Part shown: piece by piece, positions 29,687 to 43,062 of the stretch | How positions within the stretch are numbered: the stretch's first letter is position 1 | How the letters are laid out: each line of letters starts with the position of its first letter | Origin: Hirudinaria manillensis | Lineage: Eukaryota > Annelida > Clitellata > Hirudinida > Hirudinidae | DNA length: 64,000 bases | Assembly (NCBI GenBank): GCA_034509925.1 | Contig: CM067534.1 | Coordinates: 2,458,501-2,522,500 of the forward strand | Reading direction: 5' to 3' | The notes under the pieces: model-generated | The model's input: the letters and a program-made list of their open reading frames with translations, nothing else | Databases searched by the model: none | What the model was told of the DNA's origin: nothing | Translations under genes and position numbers: made by a program

Positions 29687-32600
29687 CTGAAGATGAGGAG
29701 TATTGGTTAGATGACAGTTTATGGGTTTAGATTTAAAGATTGCTTCTAATGGAAATAACAGGTTAGGCAATGTTCGTCATTCATGTTCAAATCAGGTGAA
29801 ATTGTGTTTGATTTTTCGCTTTCAAGATCTCTCAGCAACAGATTCAGCAAACACGAATATGAATTCAAATATGAATAGCAAGCATAAATAAATAAAATAA
29901 ATAATCACAAGCATATACACTCTTTGAGGCAGACGAACTAACATTTAACATCAAGAGTGACGTCACACGTTTCTTCCTTGTCGTCCATCTTGGCCGAACA
30001 CGTGATGGTTTGTTTATCATCTGCTGGTCCGAGAGAGTTCTGGTAATGAAGATTCAAGATACCAATGTCGGCATTATCGTCGATCTTGTCATCTTCTTCT
30101 ACTGTGAATGGCTTGTCATGCTTCGTCATTTTCATTACGGGTTCTCTTCCACTGTAAGTGATCTTGCAGTCGAAGTCAAAGTCGTCACCTTCTTCGTATC
30201 TTTTGGAGACATTTTCGCAGACCAGTGGACCTGAAATGGATTGGTTTAATACGATAAAATGTGGTTAATATTTCACAGCCAACAGTTTATGGCTCTTAAA
30301 GTGGTTAGATTTTTTCCTTAAAATATAAATAAAAACCTCCCATTTGAGAAGAAAACAAAGCCATTCTGAAATGATTATAAACAGAATTATTTTGATTTAA
30401 GTGTTAATTCTCTGCCTTGCCCCTTGCTGGCTGGTAAAATGACTGGCAGAACAAATTCTAAAATAGCAAATTTGCTTCAGTACAAGGTCCACATTATCAT
30501 TTGGCTGTGTGCTATTTTACACAGCTGGAATATCCAATTTTCAAAATTATCAGAATTATGTCTCCAGATCCGTCAACATTAAATGGAAAATGCACTTAAA
30601 GTAATTATGAGTGAAAAGCTTCGTAATGGTCAACGTTTTCAAAAGTTATGGATGAAATGTCTTGTAGGTCATTGGCGACATCTTGAAAGCTTTAATAATA
30701 ATAAAGTAATAATGAAAATAAAATAATAATAACAACAACAATAATAATAAAACAATACCTGCACTAATATTTTGTTATTTAAATTATTTAAACGAATGAT
30801 CAACTTGAGCACTAACATCATCATCCTTATCACAGCTTCTTTATCAGGGACTCACCGTAGACTGCAAGATTGTAAGTGACGTTCAGCTCGTCATTTCCGA
30901 CTTTACTGACGCAGGTGTAACTGCCGACGAACTCGTCTCCAACGCCGTTGATCGTAAGTGCGAACGTGTTTAGGTCGACTTCAAAATGGTTAGCCTTGGA
31001 GTGTCCGTCGTTCTTCTTGATTCCGTCGCGATTGGCTTCGAAGATGTTGACGGAACTCAACTCGGAGAAGATATTGTCCGACCACTTGACCATCGGTGTC
31101 TTGGACTTCTTCAAGTCGCAGCCCAGAGTTATACTGCCGCCGTTCTTGACGAATTTGTTGATGTGGCCTGAAATGAAGAAAGCGATGGATGATTCAGTTT
31201 TGATGCTGGGAGGATTGAGAAGATAAACGTGAAAGTGGGTAGTGATCGATGGTTATTTATAAGGTGAGGTGATGATGATATCTCGTATGTGAAAGCAGGT
31301 GCATTATGTTTATAGAGACAACTGTCTATAAAATCACTTCACTTAAATTGACTTAAGAGGAGTTGGAAAAAATTATGTCTTTAAAAATTAGAAATTACAT
31401 ATTTAATCAGATTTTCATCGGAAATTTATTTTATTATCTCAAATAAAAACAAGACAACCTCGAAACTCTAAATAACTAAAAAAAAAGACGGACACACCTA
31501 GGTTGATTAGTCTGTCATCGTATGAGATTCAAACTTTCCAAGCATCATCAGCCAATAATAATAATGATGATGATGATGATGACGACGATAATAATAATAA
31601 TAACAATAATAATAATAATAATATTAGTAATAATGTACGAGCAAACCAGAGGTTGCACAAAATTACAAAATATAAGTACGGACGCTAAACAGCAAGAGTT
31701 GAAATGTTATCGGCCCAAAAGTTTAAAAGCAATATGTCCTTCATAACTTCAAGAATGGCACGTCGTTCAAGGACAAATTCGTGTTATTTGTAGAAATGAC
31801 TCATTTCAATTTTGGAGAGAAAGAGATATTCCACCGATTGTAATTCAGAGATAAAGAACTGAACAAAGACTATCACCATCATCATCATCATCATCGTAGT
31901 CATCATATTCACCATCGCTTTTATTAGAAACGCCTGCTTAATGCATCCGTCTCATTACCTCACTCGCGCTATTGGCATTCTGCTATTAACCCTAATCAAT
32001 GATAGATTAAATAATTGAATAATGATTGATTGACCGGACCACTCAAGCGAAAGATTCGTCAGACAGACCTACACTTGGCCATTGTAGAGAAAGCCATGAG
32101 AGGCTCCTTACTAATGACACCCTGCGACCATTGTCGGCCGGCTTTGAAAAGACTGAACGTTTATGTAAAGTTCTGAACCAATTTCTCCATCATTTTCCTG
32201 ATGGGTCTCATAAGTTAGTCATTCCACAACTAGCTGCAACCTACTGGAGGCCTCCTAATATGCGTTTAAGTCGGAGCTATGCTGTTTAGGCTTGTTTTGA
32301 TGTTCCGTTTAACTTCAAAGGAGACTTTATGAGAGGCAAGTAGACGCCGAATTAGCATCTTAGCAATAGTAGGAGCACGATTAACAATGAGTGAGTAAAG
32401 GTGCTAGCTAATTCTATTACGCAACAAGGGCCAAGATCAAGATCTGGGTGTCCATTTAGTGCTCAGTTTCCATAGCTGATGTAATTGACTTTTTAAGGTA
32501 GAAAAAAAAACACATTGAAGTCCCCTCGTTCTCTGAAACTTAAAACTGGTTTGAATCGCCTTTGGAGATTAAACAGATCGTAATTTCTCGCCCATTCTCA

Positions 32601-35600
32601 TTCTTCGACTGGCATTCATTGAACGCCAACGGCAGTTTTTCTAATTATCCACCAGAAATATCGCGCATAAATCTAAGAATAAATGTGTAACTGCGTAAGA
32701 ACTGCTCTTCTTAAATTTTAGACGAATCTGATTTATTTTACCGAAATATAGATTGAATTAAGGCAAATTGTTTAAGTGATAAGAAAATACATTATTTAAC
32801 AGTAGATCCCTGGACTACATTGCGATTAGGAGTCCGAGAAGCTGGGAAATTTTTGATAACAAGATGGTCGTATTTCAAGCTGCCCAATCGAGTTTCTGAT
32901 TTATATCCTTTCCCCTCGTGAGTCCATCCTCTGCTGGAAACAATCATCCGAGAGAAAGGAGGATTTCCAAAGGAATAACGGAGGCTATTCGTTAGGCCTT
33001 CCATCTCCGCAGAGATTATTTCTCCATCTACATCCGTTCGTAATTTTTGAAGGAAAAATTCAAAGAATCTTCAAAAAAGGGGGCTAACAACGAGCAGACA
33101 CTCCGCCCATCACATCGAATTCCTCTTCAAATTGCCGGCCTTGACACGACGCGTGTTTTCGAGAATAGGTTTTGTGTTACAAGCGACCTTTTTACTCTGA
33201 ATATTGTTGCAGGATGTTTGCAGGCTTTGCCACTTAACAACCTTGTGGAATTTTGTCCAAAGTATGCGATAAATCAGACTTTGGATTTACAAACCTTCTG
33301 GTTTATATGAATTCTTAAGGTAATAAGGAAGAACCTAATAGTTATTAAGTCTGCATCATCGATTAGTTTAACAAGAAACTAGCGAGTGCTTTTCGGATTA
33401 TAACTAATCAGTCCATGAATGAAAGAACTAATTTTTGATTGACCAGCTAACTTGTTTGCAGTCAAGGGTCTTTGAAGCAAATAATTAACTTATTTCGACA
33501 ATCACACATCACGTGATCTTAACCGCAACAAACCTGGGTTGTATCAACAAAAAGAATCAAGGTCTTATGAAATTTAATTAGGTTGGTTAACACGTGATAC
33601 GATAGGTTATTTATTTTGTAATTATTTAAATGTGTATTCATTTATTTACATTTTATTTGAATTGAAAAGGAAATATCTAACAACAATGATGATGATGACT
33701 GTAAGAAAAAGCAAGTTTGACCTACATTTGGCTGTAATAACGAGACAAATAAATTATAATTATCCAAATTATTCATTTACATTGCTAGTAAATTCAGCAG
33801 CGAAGCGAAATAATTTTCAAATAAATTTATTAAATTTAAAGTCAAATAAATCCATAAATTTTCGTTGCCATTGGTTTCGGAAAACCCCGCGACAGTTCAA
33901 AGGTCATCGAAAGAGTCATTTTTCAAAGTATTTTTCCATCTAATTAAAGTTAGATTTAATTCTACATAGTATTTATTGTGCTTTTGGACGGGATTTAATG
34001 TCGAAACAAAATATTATAAAAAAAAACAGATAAAATAAATGCATGAGATAAGTAGATAATATTATTTTATTATTGGTGAAAGATTACAAAACCTATTATC
34101 TTTATATTATCTGTAATAAATCTTTGACATGTTTATTTATGTAGATTGATAAACATTGAAAATTGGATTCATGGAGATACAAGTTTGAAAGATTTTGTTT
34201 ATTTACATATTAAATATTTATTAATTGTATTTATATAATATTTAAAATTGTGTTGTCCGCAGGTTTGGTTATCATTTGCTGATTAAATAAATCCGCCATT
34301 AAGAGAAAAAGATTTTATCTAAACTTCAAAAGCAGTTGCAAAACAATTATTCTTTTCAGCATTTAATGCGCTGCGAATCCGTGCCGAATGTGACGCAGAC
34401 GTAATTGCCCAATCATTTATGTAGCGCCTCCCAATTGCGCCCTCAGGTGGTAGACACGTCATAAAGTACTTCGCTATTACGTTGTTTAACACAGAGTCCA
34501 AGTACAACTCTCCAAAGTAATTTGTCAAATAATTATTTACATTTACTCATTTGTAAATTGTAGGATTTTAACTGACCTTTAACCTATAAGTACCAATCAG
34601 CAACCCAAATTGATTAATGACCCAACCAATCATCCAACTAACTAACCAACTAACCATTCATCCAACCATCCAGCCAGCCAATCAAACGTTCGCTTAATTC
34701 AGCCTACCAATTCTAAGCAGGACATAGTTCCATACGTAATAGGGGAGGTCAATTCCATGTTCTGGAATAAAAAGCCTGACCTTTGAACCACTGGTGTCAC
34801 GTGACATTCGTCTGCCTGGTTCTCAGCTTTCATTACCGCCATGTTACCTTGAAGGCGAATCCAAACGTTGGACGTGATCTGAATTTGTTCTCTATAATCA
34901 TCGTCATCGTCATCCTAATCATCATCACCTTCCTCATCATCATCGTCATCGTGGTCATCATCGTTATCATCATTACCATCATCATCTGTATCATTACCAT
35001 GTATACAGGATGTATGGAGATGATGTATGCAACTTGTACGAATCAATCAATCTCACCGAGAGGCTGTCCAATATTTGGAACCAAAGTAATCAAGATTTTA
35101 TTATTGTTTTAAGTTGTGGGCAAATAATAAAGACGGTAAAGATTGCAATTAATAACACATGGATATAATTTTTATTATTATTATTTATTTATTTATAAGT
35201 CTATACAATAAATATTTCTATGGCATAAGGCGACATACAAATTAACAACCAAACATGGAAAATTACTTTTACACCAGACTTTTGCGCGCTCAGAGGAATA
35301 AAAACCGAAAATTATTTCTTCAATTTTTGTTTCTCCGAGTGTTTTATTAGGCGTTGAAAAGGTAATAATTTGAAATATGGCCCGAAGGCATAAAGAAAGG
35401 AGTTTTTTTTTATTCTCCTCAATTTTCGTTTGAATTTTTAAAAATAAAATTTTTGGATTTAAAATTTAAATTTATTTTAAAATAATTTCTTCGCACGAAA
35501 CGTCGCTTCTATGATTTATGAATCCCGTGCTTTGAGTGCAGGCACAAGTCATTTATTGTTAATAAATGAAATTGCTCTCTCATTCAAACTACCCTTAAAA

Positions 35601-38600
35601 ATCTCTAACGATAATAAGCGCTCGAATTATAAAAGTAATTAACTAAAATTGCTCAAAAATGAAATGTAATCTAAAATTTATGAGGTAAGATTAAAATAGG
35701 CCAAATCATTCATCCGTAACCCATTAAGTAACACCGAATAAGCAGGTGTCCAGTTGGTTCCCCATGGGAAAAGAGGTGGATAGGAAGCGGAAGTAGAGAC
35801 AAAGTCTGCTGGGAATCCATGAGAAAGCCTGAACTCTTTTCGTCCGTCTTTGTCGTCGAATTGCGAATGAAATTTAGAACCATTATTTCGAGTCAGGTCT
35901 CATAAAGTACTGTTCACAATAACAGAAAAAAATAAAAGAAAGTTAACTTCCGTGGGAAAGTTAACTTCTTGGGCAGAATGTCCTTCCCAAAGTCATCAAA
36001 GCCATGTTTGCGCATTTCAGTTATTATTAATATATGCTGTTGCGAAGATTATTATTTTTCAAAACTTTTATTCAGCCCGGATTACGTCCGTAAAACCATC
36101 ACGACAATCGGAGAACCTCATCGGTGTCTTTAGAGTCCTCAGACGGTCCCGGGAAAACCCATTGGACTGTATTAACAGTAGCCTAAATATAATATTATAA
36201 ATTAGATAAAGTACAATCAAATAAATGTTCTTCTCGGCCTTCTTCTTTTCCTTGCTTTCCAAGCGTTTGCTCTGAATGTTCTCCATATTCTATGGGTTTC
36301 TATCAGAGCTTTAATTGATGTCCACGTTAGGAACCGCTTAGAAATGCCCAGCTTCTTCAACGAGGTCCAAGTTTCCATGGCGATTGCTCCTCTCCAATTG
36401 ATAATGTAGGCTGTGGCAATCGCCTCCATTTTGCCCTTGCCCTGCTTTGGGTTGTTTGCCTTCATCCAGCGATGAATGTCCGTGGTGTTATATTTGTTTG
36501 TTTTGCTTTGGTGGACTCTGTCTAGGTCCACGTTATCGGACACCACGGCCACGTCACAAATTATGTAACGTTCATCGCTCCACGCACAAAGATCGGGGAT
36601 TCTGGTCCCGCTGACGTTTGGAATACGAGGCTCTCTTGTTATTGAGTACCCCATCTGTGTCAAGACCGTCTCAAGCATCTTTGCTATACGAAGATTATTA
36701 TTATTATTATTATTATTACTACTATTACTGCCGCTACTATTAATATTACGGTTGTTATTCATAAATTTAATTTTTTTTTAGTTAGGATAAAGGCGATTAG
36801 ATTCAATTCTCTTCCTAGTTCACATTCTTGTGCAAACACTTGGCCAGACTGACAATATGATTCTTTCTAAGTACTTCCTTCAACCCAACTTGACAATCTT
36901 AATGTTTGTCATCGTTTGTCATTACTTTCATACAAAGACATCTCAACTGCACACAAATCTAATCCTCTACCAATCCTTCCATATCGTCACATCCGCCAGC
37001 GACAACACTTTGTAGGATAAGAACATCTTGACCTCTCACCTCTTGACCTTCTGAAACCCTTGGCCCATAATATCCATACTTTTGTTTGTGAACAGGACAT
37101 TAGAATCGCAGTAGACTGCATTATTAAAAAATGAGTTTTAGCTGGGGCGCAGTTTTTTTAAATCCGAACTTTGTCTTTCAGAGATTCGACGAAATAGCAA
37201 AAAAAAAGCGTTGAACTAAAATAATCAAAGGATTTCGGCGTTGAAAATTGTGTGTTTTTTTGTTGGACTTTGAAGTTTCGTTGAGTTGTTGTTGGGCTAT
37301 TGCAGCGATTTCAGAGCAACAGCGAACCATCCTTTGCCTGTTGGACTGACTATGAAACTATGAAAGCGTTTGAAAGATCGATGATCTGAAATTGATTAAG
37401 TCTAAGAGGAAATGACACGAAAATTACTTTCGCCCATTCATAGAGCGTCGTTTAAGTTAAATTATTTTTCAAATTGTTGTCAACATTGTTGCCGACGATG
37501 TATCATCATCACTGTTATTGTTGATGTTATTGTTGTTGACGAGAGGCATGAAGTATGTCCTTCCTTCCGCTTGCTACTCTGCTATTTCGCTTCAAAGATT
37601 CAACTCTTGCAACCATACATCAAGCGCACATTCAGAAGCAAAACCTTTGGAGTATGGCAATATAAATAAGAAACATTGCAATTATTTTATTAGTTTACCT
37701 TTACCTTTAAACCTTCAACATCGTCGGTGAAGAATTCAGTAAATCATAATAAATAAATAAGCATATAAATAAATGAATAAATAAATAAAAGTAAATTTTT
37801 TCAAATAATAATAATATTATTATTATTAACACGCCACAAGTGCTAATAAGAATAGAACCTCACGTGACTAATGTAGAACAACGGACGTCTCAACATTCAA
37901 TCAATTTGAAGGATTCGATTAGAACCGCGATAAACGCTCCTCAGGTCTCATTATCACGCCTAACAAATTGGAGTGAACTGGGTCACCGAGTGAAAGGAGT
38001 GAATGAGTGGGTGGGTGGATGAGAGGGTGATTGAACTCTTTAGTGAATGTTTGAAGGTACAAGTGTCGTTGATTGATGCTGATTTAAAAACAAACAGACA
38101 ATATGATTCGCCAGTATCTGTGAGTGGGCGAGCGAGTGAGTGAATGATAGATGGACGAGTGGATGAATGGATGGATGGATGAAAATCATCGTTCGCCATG
38201 ATTTGAATAACAAAAATAAGAGTACAATCTCAACAGGTTTTACCCGAGGCAAAAAAAAATAATTCGTTGCAGAATATTATCCTCTCTGTTTAAAAATATT
38301 TTTAAAATATCCTGTAATTTAAGAAGATTAACGAGAAATATTATTTTAATTATACAATTGCAACCTGTAATTGTAATTTTCTTAACATATAATTTCTCAG
38401 TTACATAGTTCGTAATGGAGTAATCCAGTAGTCCAAATATCGTTAATAAGTATTAATTATGATTGCAATGTGATTATATTATATTATTACGTTAAATCTA
38501 AAAATTATAATTTAACAGACGAGGTGAGACCAGGTATCTCTTTCTACTTTAAGAGCACCTTCAGCTTCACCTTGAGAACATCAAAGACCAGACTCGGGCA

Positions 38601-41600
38601 TTTTTGTTCCATTCATAGAACGCACCGAGTTCAGTTCAAGCGTAACTTGGCGGTTCTTTTGTGATTCAAAATTCAAATTTTGAAATCTTTGAAAGACTTC
38701 CTTGACTTGGTTTGGACTGACGATCAGATGGATAGAGGATTAGATGAATGAATAGACAGGGGTAGTGATGATTGATTAGTTTACGGGATGAACATATAGG
38801 GTGGATGGATGGGCCCACAGCATGGAGCTCAGAACACACAGAGAATGTTTGAAGTATGGACAAACGGGCAGACTCATGGATTGATTGACTGACGGAGGTA
38901 TGTGTGAATTAATGAGTTAACTAGTTGGAAACGGAATAGAAGGAGGGATAGATGGATGAAAAGAAGAGTGGATTGGACGAATATAATGGATGGACATAAT
39001 TTACGAAGGTTGAGCGGATAGGCCAGATCAATGCATAGAGCTCAACACAAGCTGGAGAAGAGCGGTGAACGTCTGACGCGAAAGCTGTTTTTTATGTTCC
39101 ACCAGGACCTGGCAAAGTATCCATCATGATCACATGAAATTCATCTCACAGATATCGTGTTTCTAGGTCGAAATGGCAGTCCTTGGGTCTGAAGAAATGT
39201 CGCCCGTTGGCTCATTGCATTGAAATTTGTTAAACTATTGAATTTAATAGCTTATTAATTGCCTTATCTGATGAATTTTAAGACATTTATAATTTAATTA
39301 TTATCATCGCTATTACTATTATTAATAATATTATTATTATTATAATGTTGTTATAATTATTATTGTTAGTAGTAGTAGTAGTAATAGTAATTAGAGATTT
39401 ATGTTTACGACATCAATAGTAGCAACTGCAGTATGTTTTGTAATTAAATATGTTTCAATGCCATATCTGTTTAAAATATAAGCTTAATTGTTTAAAATAC
39501 ATTTTTCAGCCACCTATCAGGAATATTTAAACGATAAAATAATGACTCAAAACACATGAAAATGTAACTTGCAGCTTATAACGATTTTTTATGTAATTTC
39601 GTGCCTTAAAAATGCGTACTTTGACTTATCGATTGTCAAAAGATGCTTCTGCCGAGAGTTTGTTTAATCTTTTCTCCAAATTTAGAAAGTAAACATTCGA
39701 AAGAGGATGTTTACCGATTTACAAAGTTTACAGAGGTCAAACATCTTATGGCAATAATTGCGTGTCAATATTATTATTGTAACATTATTATTAGTAGTAA
39801 GGTCGTCATTGACATTAACTTTTTAATTATTTTATATAATAACATGATATTGATATTATTATTATTAATAATTTTAAAAAGTATTTTCTTATTTGTTTTT
39901 TATTATACTGCATTGAAATGTGAACTTTGAGAAATGTTGGAGTTGAATCTAACAATAGTCTCGTTCGTCGGTTCAAATTACTGCGGGAGTCGCGATATCA
40001 ACGTGGTCATTATAACAGCATTATCGCAGACATCATCACCATCATAGTCGTCGTCATCACCTATCACCATCATCTTCATCATTATTTGGTTCATTTGGTT
40101 CTTTTTAAGTCTTCCATCAATTCGATTGAATTGAAGTAATTTCAGGACACCATGAACTCTTCTAACTTCAGGTAACTCCGTGTAATTTCAATGTTAATCA
40201 CTTCATTTGCATATTAATTGCTTCATTTGCATTTTCAAGACCCTACTTATATAATGTCACAACTGCATAATATTAAAACTTTTTATCAAGACCAGATTCT
40301 AATCATAAATCATGGATCACGAAAGTAAATCTTGAACCAATGGCTTAGCCGCTCCACCGCGCCATGACACAATTTCTGCAGCTGTTCTTGGGTTATTCTG
40401 AGCGCTACGTAATTTGTCATCTTCCTTGGACTTCTGGAATGTTGTGATTTGAATTGTTGTGGTCTAGGCGCTACATCATCGCACAACTCAAAATATGCGC
40501 ATTATAAAACCTTATATAAAAATATCTATGCTTTTCTTTTGAGAATAGACCTCACCAACAGACAGACAAAGCCTTTCGTCCAGAAGATATCGTCGCACCG
40601 GATCTGGACCATGAGAGATTGAAGGTAAGCCTCTAGGCAATGCGAGGCAAGTTGACCCCGTTCACTCCATCAAAACTGGGACACCAGAGTGAAGCCAAGA
40701 AAGAAACACCCCGGACAGCATTAACCAAAGTGATATAAGAAGCGCTCGAATAGCGACCTTGTCGGTTTTTTCGGGCGGCGGAGTGGTTTTTTTTATTGGA
40801 TGTCGGTGCAAGTGCTAGTTGTTTGCCGGAGAGTTGCGTCGTCAGAAAGTTGCTGTGCTAAAGTTGTTGGAAGAAACAAGCTGGCAGGGACATCTTCCTG
40901 ATCACCAGAAGCGGGCCACCGAGAATGTCAGGGTTCAGAGCCGAAACACTCGTCCTCTGAAGATCTCTGCCAGAAAGCTCATCCAAGAGAATAATAAAGT
41001 GTTGCACGAACAAGAAGTTCATAACATATAGACGGATATTTGATGCTCTTTGATTTCGAAATTTAATTGCACCTAAGACATTGCTAGAAGCTGTTTATTT
41101 TCCGGTGTAAATTTCTAATCAATTTTTTTCCAATTAATCAACGTTATCCATGCGTCACCAGTGACCTGGAACCACACCTGGATGAACCCATGCGGATCGA
41201 TAAGCTTTCCAAACGCATCTGCTTTCGATGATAATATCCGTTTCTTAGCAACGACGGCCATTGCTCGGTAACCCAAGCGAGGATACTTCCTCTTTAGAGA
41301 ATAATTTTTTTGATGAATATTATTTAAAATAATAATAAGAAATGACAATAACAAGAAATGAAATGTGATAATTTGCAGGCAGTGTCTTGAAACGTATACG
41401 ATAGCAACTGCTCTCAAAAATTTTGACGAACGTATAAGTGAGCCAAGCTTGAATGTTCCGGAAATTGCTTTGTAATTACTCAAACAACCAAATAAATAAT
41501 TAATTAAACGTCTAATAACGAATAAATTGAAGAAATTCAAATAATTAATAAATAAATATAAAAAAAAACTCACTTTCAATCTCTGGGACACTCAACAGGC

Positions 41601-41643
41601 AGACATAAAGCAAGATAATTCCAAATAATCCTTTTATGGTCAT
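29418..41643 (-). CDS. Secreted protein with three immunoglobulin domains
   Basis: Four coding exons splice in uniform phase 1: 41643-41574, 31167-30856, 30230-29943 and 29686-29418. The product is about 317 residues. A signal peptide (MTIKGLFGIILLYVCLLSVP) is followed by one Ig domain per exon. Domain 1 has Cys in ITLGCDL and the classic exit GSYTCVSK. Domain 2 has DFDCKITY and QTITCSAK. Domain 3 has VSCKADGNPTPT and LHCMAENHAG. No membrane segment or GPI signal follows, so it should be secreted. One-exon-per-domain, phase-1 structure is standard for Ig superfamily genes. Such proteins serve in adhesion or defence; the role here is not known. Intron 1 is 10.4 kb. Confidence 0.85.
29943..30230 (-). 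CDS. Exon 3 of the Ig gene (domain 2)
   Basis: 288 bases, phase 1 to phase 1, acceptor CCATTTCAG, donor GTTAGT. Cysteines in CENVSKRYEE, DFDCKI, ITCSAK and EETCDV. The extra pair could form a second disulphide. Confidence 0.85.
30856..31167 (-). CDS. Exon 2 of the Ig gene (domain 1)
   Basis: 312 bases, phase 1 to phase 1, acceptor CTTTCTTCATTTCAG, donor GTGAGT. It carries SITLGCDLKK, the core Trp of VKWSD, and DEFVGSYTC. Confidence 0.88.
31555..31632. repeat. (GAT)n/(AAT)n microsatellite
   Basis: ATGATGATGATGATGATGAC passes into AATAATAATAATAAC runs. Confidence 0.85.
34896..34995. repeat. (CAT)n-type imperfect microsatellite
   Basis: ATCATCGTCATCGTCATCC and similar units continue for about 100 bases, preceded by a CCAACTAACCAACTAACC run at 34635-34680. 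Confidence 0.75.
36043..36056. repeat. Target-site duplication, left copy (R2-like fragment)
   Basis: CGAAGATTATTATT, repeated exactly at 36689-36702 on the other side of the fragment. Confidence 0.8.
36057..36688 (-). mobile_element. 5'-truncated R2-like non-LTR retrotransposon
   Basis: A 632-base insertion bounded by an exact 14-bp duplication, CGAAGATTATTATT. It holds only the C-terminal endonuclease part of an ORF and about 160 bases of 3' UTR ending GTTTTGAAAA. The target is an (AAT)n run, which supplies a spurious poly-Asn start when the frame is read upstream. Truncation at the 5' end and a variable-length duplication are typical of target-primed reverse transcription. Confidence 0.8.
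36217..36688 (-). pseudogene. Restriction-like endonuclease domain of an R2-like ORF (fragment)
   Basis: About 156 codons remain, starting IAKMLETVLTQMGY. RIPDLCAW, then YIICDVAVVSDN and HQSKTNKY, fit the PD-(D/E)XK endonuclease of R2-type elements. INWRGAIAMETWTSLKKLGI corresponds to the SWRG...SL.KLGL stretch near the R2 C-terminus. It cleaves target DNA in an intact element. The reverse transcriptase and DNA-binding parts are gone. This lineage differs clearly from the elements at 50 and 58 kb, which lack the WRG segment. Confidence 0.8.
36689..36702. repeat. Target-site duplication, right copy (R2-like fragment)
   Basis: CGAAGATTATTATT, continuing into more ATT units; pairs with 36043-36056. 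Confidence 0.8.
37985..38185. repeat. Imperfect GAGTGA/GATGGATG repeats
   Basis: GAGTGAATGAGTGGGTGGG and later GATGGATGGATGAAAATC; degenerate tetranucleotide-type runs on both sides of ordinary sequence. Confidence 0.6.
40541..40547. repeat. Probable target-site duplication, left copy
   Basis: GAGAATA, repeated at 40987-40993 immediately after the retrotransposon fragment. Short, so moderate confidence. Confidence 0.5.
40548..40986 (+). mobile_element. 3' end fragment of an RLE-type retrotransposon (subfamily 2)
   Basis: It matches the 3' part of the copy at 58550-60855 in opposite orientation over its whole length, beginning exactly after the GAGAATA duplication. It includes TTCGTCCAGAA and GATCTGGACCATGAGAG (the decayed end of the ORF, equal to the WIW tail), CACCCCGGACAGCATT, and the terminal structure CTGGCAGGGACATC...TCTCTGCCAG. 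It lies in intron 1 of the Ig gene on the opposite strand. It is non-coding, 439 bases and 5'-truncated. Confidence 0.8.
41574..41643 (-). CDS. Exon 1 of the Ig gene (signal peptide)
   Basis: ATG 41643 opens 23 codons, MTIKGLFGIILLYVCLLSVP then EIE, and ends in phase 1 before a GTGAGT donor. An n-region Lys, a hydrophobic core and small residues fit a secretion signal. An acceptor-like CTCTCTTCAG about 30 bases upstream of the ATG suggests that a non-coding exon precedes it. Confidence 0.8.
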
Positions 41644-41679
41644 TTTGCCTTTTAGTGTTTGCTTTGACGATTTGTAGCT

Positions 41680-43062
41680 GAAGAGAGTAGATAGGTTATT
41701 TAATATGTATTAAAAATGATCAATAAGTGCAGTACATAATAATTTATATATAAAATCAATATATTTATAATCGATGTACCAAAAGATCCAAATCTCTATT
41801 ATTAATACAATTATTAATTACTATTATTATTGTTATTATTAATATTACTGTTATCGAAGGTTAACGGCGATAGCTTTCAGGTGAATTTATTTATTAGAAG
41901 TTTGAGTTTTATTTAAATTATGAATTATTGCGATAAATGTAAAAAATGTGAATTAAGTCCATCGGGCATACATCATATAATACTTTAAAACTCTTTTCTA
42001 ACTAAAAATCTGACGCCCTTAATTTGAATTACAAAGTCCTTTAACGTAACATTAACGGCGTCAGCAACAATCAGACAATCTTGCATAGCAAGCTTATAAC
42101 CTTATTAGGTAACAGTTTCGTGCAATAGCTACACACTCTGTCAGCACAACAATAGCAACAATAGGAACACAAATAAAATAATAATAATAATAATGTGGTG
42201 TTTAGTGACTATAATTTTGTAAATGCAAAATAATAATTAGACGTTATTAATAATATAAATTACTAATCATGTTTTAAAATCTAATAATTTAATCTAATGA
42301 TATTTATTTAATTAATTAATATTATCCTAATCCAACATCACGTTATGCCCGCGCCTACAATTAAGTAATTTACTACTACTACTACTAATGTAATCATTAA
42401 ACTGAATATTTAATTATGTAGGACAAATTTTTAAACATGTTTCTTACACAACCTTATGCAATATAGTGCACAATGTGCTATCTTATATCAAATTATTTTC
42501 TCGAGAAAAATATGGTTATGGTAAAAGTTGTGTAAAATTTGCTTAGTTAAAGTTTCTTCAAGTCTGAAAATGAATAATTATGGAATTCTCTTAATCACGT
42601 GCTAGATTGGACTATAAATTTTTTTTTAAATTAAATCATTTAAAATAATGTTTGCAAATAACTTAAAGCCAAACGAGACATTCAGATTGCCGCATAGTTG
42701 TAGACAAGAGACATTTCAGTACCGGACCGTAAAGGACACAAATTTAAAGGGTGCTCGTATCAGAAATTTTCATGGCTTCATCGAAATTATTCGTTTCAAA
42801 CGTTCGACACTTTGAAAATTTTAACGTAATTATAGAAAATTTTCCTTAAAATGTTTAATAAACCTATGTCAAATTATAATGGATGATTAAATAGGGTGCT
42901 ACATAATGTCCCACTAAAAATATAAATAAATTTACACCCTATTCTCCAACAAATGTCGGACAGTGACAACATATTTTCTATATTTTAACATAAAATTAAA
43001 TTTCACCAACCAATATCAAAAATATTTGAAATTCCTAGTGAAGAAATTCAAAGGCAACTCAC
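41680..43062 (-). other. Probable 5'-UTR intron of the Ig gene
   Basis: Bounded by the acceptor CTACTCTCTTCAG near 41680 and a GTGAGT donor at 43057-43062. AT-rich, with AATAAT runs near 42176 and CTACTACTACTAC near 42373; no coding content seen. Confidence 0.4.

Larger units (their letters stand above)
31168..41573 (-). other. Intron 1 of the Ig gene (10.4 kb)
   Basis: It joins signal-peptide and domain-1 exons with matching phase. Contents: microsatellites (31555-31632, 34896-34995, 37985-38185), an R2-like fragment (36057-36688), and a retrotransposon 3' end (40548-40986). Unassigned short ORFs with some coding character occur at 32792-33004, 34319-34528 and 41115-41290 on the minus strand, but no matching splice phase or domain was found. 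The rest is AT-rich with nothing recognised. Confidence 0.65.

Noticed and set aside
36689..36762. Poly-Asn N-terminus of the R2-like fragment ORF
   Set aside because: It is the AAT target repeat outside the 14-bp duplication, not part of the element protein.
41115..41591. 158-codon minus-strand ORF beside the Ig signal-peptide exon
   Set aside because: Its frame and splice phases do not fit the Ig gene; the part near 41115-41290 has some coding character but no recognised domain, so it is not called.
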